NCBI GenBank assembly: GCA_027622635.1
Contig: JAQBYK010000062.1
Span: 1-6,885 of the forward strand
DNA: 6,885 nt
Direction of reading: 5' to 3'
Source: a bacterium
Lineage (GTDB): Bacteria > Patescibacteriota > Gracilibacteria > UBA1369 > LOWO2-01-FULL-3
The position numbers and the translations under genes were made by a program. The notes beneath the pieces are model-generated. The model saw nothing but the letters and a program-made list of their open reading frames with translations, made no database searches and was not told the origin of the DNA. Positions 5,702 through 6,885 of this stretch are shown piece after piece (position 1 is the first letter of the stretch; each line of letters starts with the position of its first letter).

Positions 5702-6403
5702 ATGCCTCCACGCGTCGCTAAACTTAGCAAAAAATTTCAGTTTACAAACGATGTGGTGGAACTTCATTTTGAAAGCGAAGATTTATTTGAATTTGAGGCG
5801 GGGCAATTTGTGACTTTTATAGTCAAAGATCAGGTCCCGCCGTGTTTTAGAGCTTATTCTATTTCAACTTGCCCGGAAAAAAACAGTCATCACTTCGCTA
5901 CCTGCCTAAAAGTTATAGAAGGAGGGAGAGGAAGTAACTGGCTTAACAATTTAAAGATTGGTGACGAACTGAATTTCATTGGACCAAGCGGAAACTTTAT
6001 ATTTCAAAATCCGGAGAAAAAAGCTTTTTTCATCACAACCGGAACAGGAATCACACCATTCTGTTCAATGATCATCGACCAATTACAGAAAGGAAATAAA
6101 AATAATATTCATCTCTTATTTGGACTCAGACATATAAAACACATCTTCTATAAGGAATTACTTGATGAACTCTCAGAAAAATATTCAAATTTCAGCTATC
6201 AAATAACACTCTCCAGACCGGAAGACGAAAGCTGGGATGGTTCTATAGGACGTGTCACAAAGATCTTGGAAGAAATAGATATAGACACGCAAAACACCGA
6301 CTATTACATCTGTGGATTAAAAGCCATGATTGATGAAGTAGAAGAGATTTTGAAGAAGAAAGGGGTTCCGGAAACATCTATGCATGTAGAAAAATACGAT
6401 TGA
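5702..6403 (+). CDS. Ferredoxin-NADP(+) reductase-family flavoprotein (FAD and NAD(P)H binding)
   Basis: This stand-alone oxidoreductase of 233 residues should move electrons between NAD(P)H and a carrier through bound flavin. The N-terminal flavin barrel contains the RxYS flavin motif as RAYSIST (Arg50, Tyr52, Ser53), GGRGSNWL (74-81) and FIGPSGNF (92-99). The nucleotide-binding half contains TTGTGITPFCSMI (112-124), LFGLRH (139-144), SRPEDESWDGSIGRV (171-185) and YYICGLKAMIDEV (201-213). It ends HVEKYD, a normal family terminus, at a TGA stop. There is no fused [2Fe-2S] ferredoxin domain or membrane helix, so the partner must be separate. Relatives include flavodoxin/ferredoxin reductases and phenol-hydroxylase-type reductases; the substrate cannot be read from sequence. 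The gene lies 6 bases after the membrane protein gene and is almost certainly in the same transcript. Confidence 0.9.
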   Translation: MPPRVAKLSKKFQFTNDVVELHFESEDLFEFEAGQFVTFIVKDQVPPCFRAYSISTCPEKNSHHFATCLKVIEGGRGSNWLNNLKIGDELNFIGPSGNFIFQNPEKKAFFITTGTGITPFCSMIIDQLQKGNKNNIHLLFGLRHIKHIFYKELLDELSEKYSNFSYQITLSRPEDESWDGSIGRVTKILEEIDIDTQNTDYYICGLKAMIDEVEEILKKKGVPETSMHVEKYD

Positions 6404-6453
6404 CGACTACAGCTCCGGATCGTAAATCTCGCTAATATCATGGCTGGCTACTC

Positions 6454-6470
6454 GGGTCTAGTACCCTTTT
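6454..6470 (+). terminator. Weak terminator-like hairpin after the flavoprotein gene
   Basis: GGGT (6454-6457) pairs with ACCC (6463-6466) around a 5-base loop and is followed by TTTT (6467-6470). The stem is only four base pairs and the T-run is short, so termination here is a guess. The segment 6404-6480 is visibly richer in G+C than the rest of the intergenic DNA and contains no supported gene. Confidence 0.25.
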
Positions 6471-6516
6471 GGCGTGAAATGAGACATTATAAAAAAGAAG
6501 CCATTACATCTTTCGT

Positions 6517-6545
6517 TTGCAAAATCACATATAATCACATATAAT
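6517..6545 (+). promoter_or_regulatory. fic promoter
   Basis: TTGCAA (6517-6522), a 17-base spacer and a perfect TATAAT (6540-6545) match the promoter of the small surface-protein gene element for element. The start near 6552 leaves a leader of about 26 nt without a Shine-Dalgarno motif. A second TATAAT at 6530-6535 comes from the tandem repeat but sits only 7 bases from the -35. Confidence 0.7.
6525..6544 (+). repeat. Two tandem copies of a 10-bp unit inside the fic promoter
   Basis: TCACATATAA occurs twice without a mismatch (6525-6534, 6535-6544), followed by a degenerate third copy (TTACTTATAG). The repeat fills most of the spacer and the -10, so the copy number sets the distance between the -35 and a TATAAT. 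Confidence 0.85.
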
Positions 6546-6577
6546 TACTTATAGACGATATATGCTAATATAAAACC

Positions 6578-6885
6578 ATGGAAAGATTTAATAAAAGATT
6601 GGTTTTTATACCAGAAATCACAAATAAAATATATGGCCTAATAAGCCAAATAGAAGAACTTAAAGGTCAATGGAAAGCGGGAGTAAATCTGTCTCCGCAA
6701 ATTCTTAGGAGTCTAAAAAAATCAGTAATTGTCACTTCGGCAGGCGCATCCACCCGTATAGAAGGCGCAAAACTATCAGACGAAGAAGTCGAAAAATTAT
6801 TGAAAGGGCTAAAAATTCAAAAACTTAAAACCCGAGACGAACAGGAAGAGGCAGGATATGCCGAATTACTTACAAATGTATTGGA
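6578..6885 (+). CDS. fic: Fic-family protein, N-terminal part (continues beyond the window)
   Basis: Fic proteins usually transfer AMP from ATP to a hydroxyl of a target protein and can act in regulation or as toxins. About 102 codons are present and the frame is open to the edge. The product begins MERFNKRLVFIPEITNKIYG. Its segment SAGASTRIEGAKLSDEEVEKL (54-74), followed by RDEQEEAGYAELL (86-98), is typical of the N-terminal helical domain of Fic proteins. Ser58-xxx-Glu62-Gly63 (STRIEG) fits the inhibitory (S/T)xxxE(G/N) helix motif, in which the glutamate blocks productive ATP binding; lying before the catalytic core, it would make this a class II Fic protein. The catalytic HPFxxGNGR-type loop should lie downstream and cannot be checked. 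No small antitoxin gene precedes it; the inhibitory helix is built in. ATG at 6578 is the first in frame after the promoter. Confidence 0.88.
   Translation, partial: MERFNKRLVFIPEITNKIYGLISQIEELKGQWKAGVNLSPQILRSLKKSVIVTSAGASTRIEGAKLSDEEVEKLLKGLKIQKLKTRDEQEEAGYAELLTNVL

Noticed and set aside
5398..5721. 107-codon plus-strand frame overlapping the membrane protein gene
   Set aside because: It is the +1/-1 shadow of the four-helix protein, rich in Arg, Cys and Trp without any fold pattern, and it runs into the flavoprotein start.
6404..6480. tRNA or other small structured RNA in the GC-richer island
   Set aside because: No T-loop GGTTCRANYCC, no acceptor stem and no cloverleaf could be built on either strand.
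5702..6540. Possible UGA=Gly recoding: after the flavoprotein TGA (6401-6403) the frame stays open to 6540
   Set aside because: The protein already ends at a normal family terminus (HVEKYD), the long genes contain no internal TGA, and glycines use GGN codons throughout. The open extension looks accidental.

Overview
The window looks like chromosomal DNA from an uncultivated bacterium of the Candidate Phyla Radiation (Patescibacteria). I cannot fix the class, though Peregrinibacteria or a neighbour is plausible. This rests on several observations: an unusual 16S rRNA 5' end with a greatly enlarged helix 6, low-GC compact genes (one convergent pair overlaps by 4 bases, another is 5 bases apart), no Shine-Dalgarno sequence before any of the eight genes, short or absent mRNA leaders, and surface proteins of a kind common in these lineages (FN3 modules, a CTDSDG-type cysteine domain, a TGPE-TM-basic tail). 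No long gene is interrupted by an in-frame TGA and one gene ends in TGA, so the standard bacterial code fits better than the UGA=Gly code of Gracilibacteria/Absconditabacteria.

Layout. Positions 1-447 hold the 5' third of a 16S rRNA gene on the minus strand, transcribed out of the window. A gene-free stretch (448-838) carries its leader and promoter(s) and the divergent clpP promoter. Next come clpP (+), a RimK-type ATP-grasp ligase (-), a small secreted and C-terminally anchored surface protein (+), and a 575-residue membrane-anchored FN3 protein (-), with strand alternating gene by gene. After a divergent promoter region a plus-strand run follows: a PsbP/DcrB-like lipoprotein, a four-helix membrane protein and a ferredoxin-reductase-type flavoprotein, spaced 22 and 6 bases apart and probably one operon. 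After a 174-base gap, a Fic-family gene with its own near-consensus promoter runs off the right edge.

Function. The genes do not form one pathway. clpP (proteolysis) and rimK (peptide-tail modification) are housekeeping or regulatory. The next three proteins are envelope or extracellular. The lipoprotein/membrane protein/flavoprotein run could be a small envelope redox unit, but that is inference from spacing. I see no CRISPR array, insertion sequence, tRNA or clear defence system. The most notable signals are the giant AT-rich helix 6 in the 16S gene, the leaderless/no-SD gene organisation, the TGPE anchor signal, and a 10-bp tandem duplication that positions the fic promoter.
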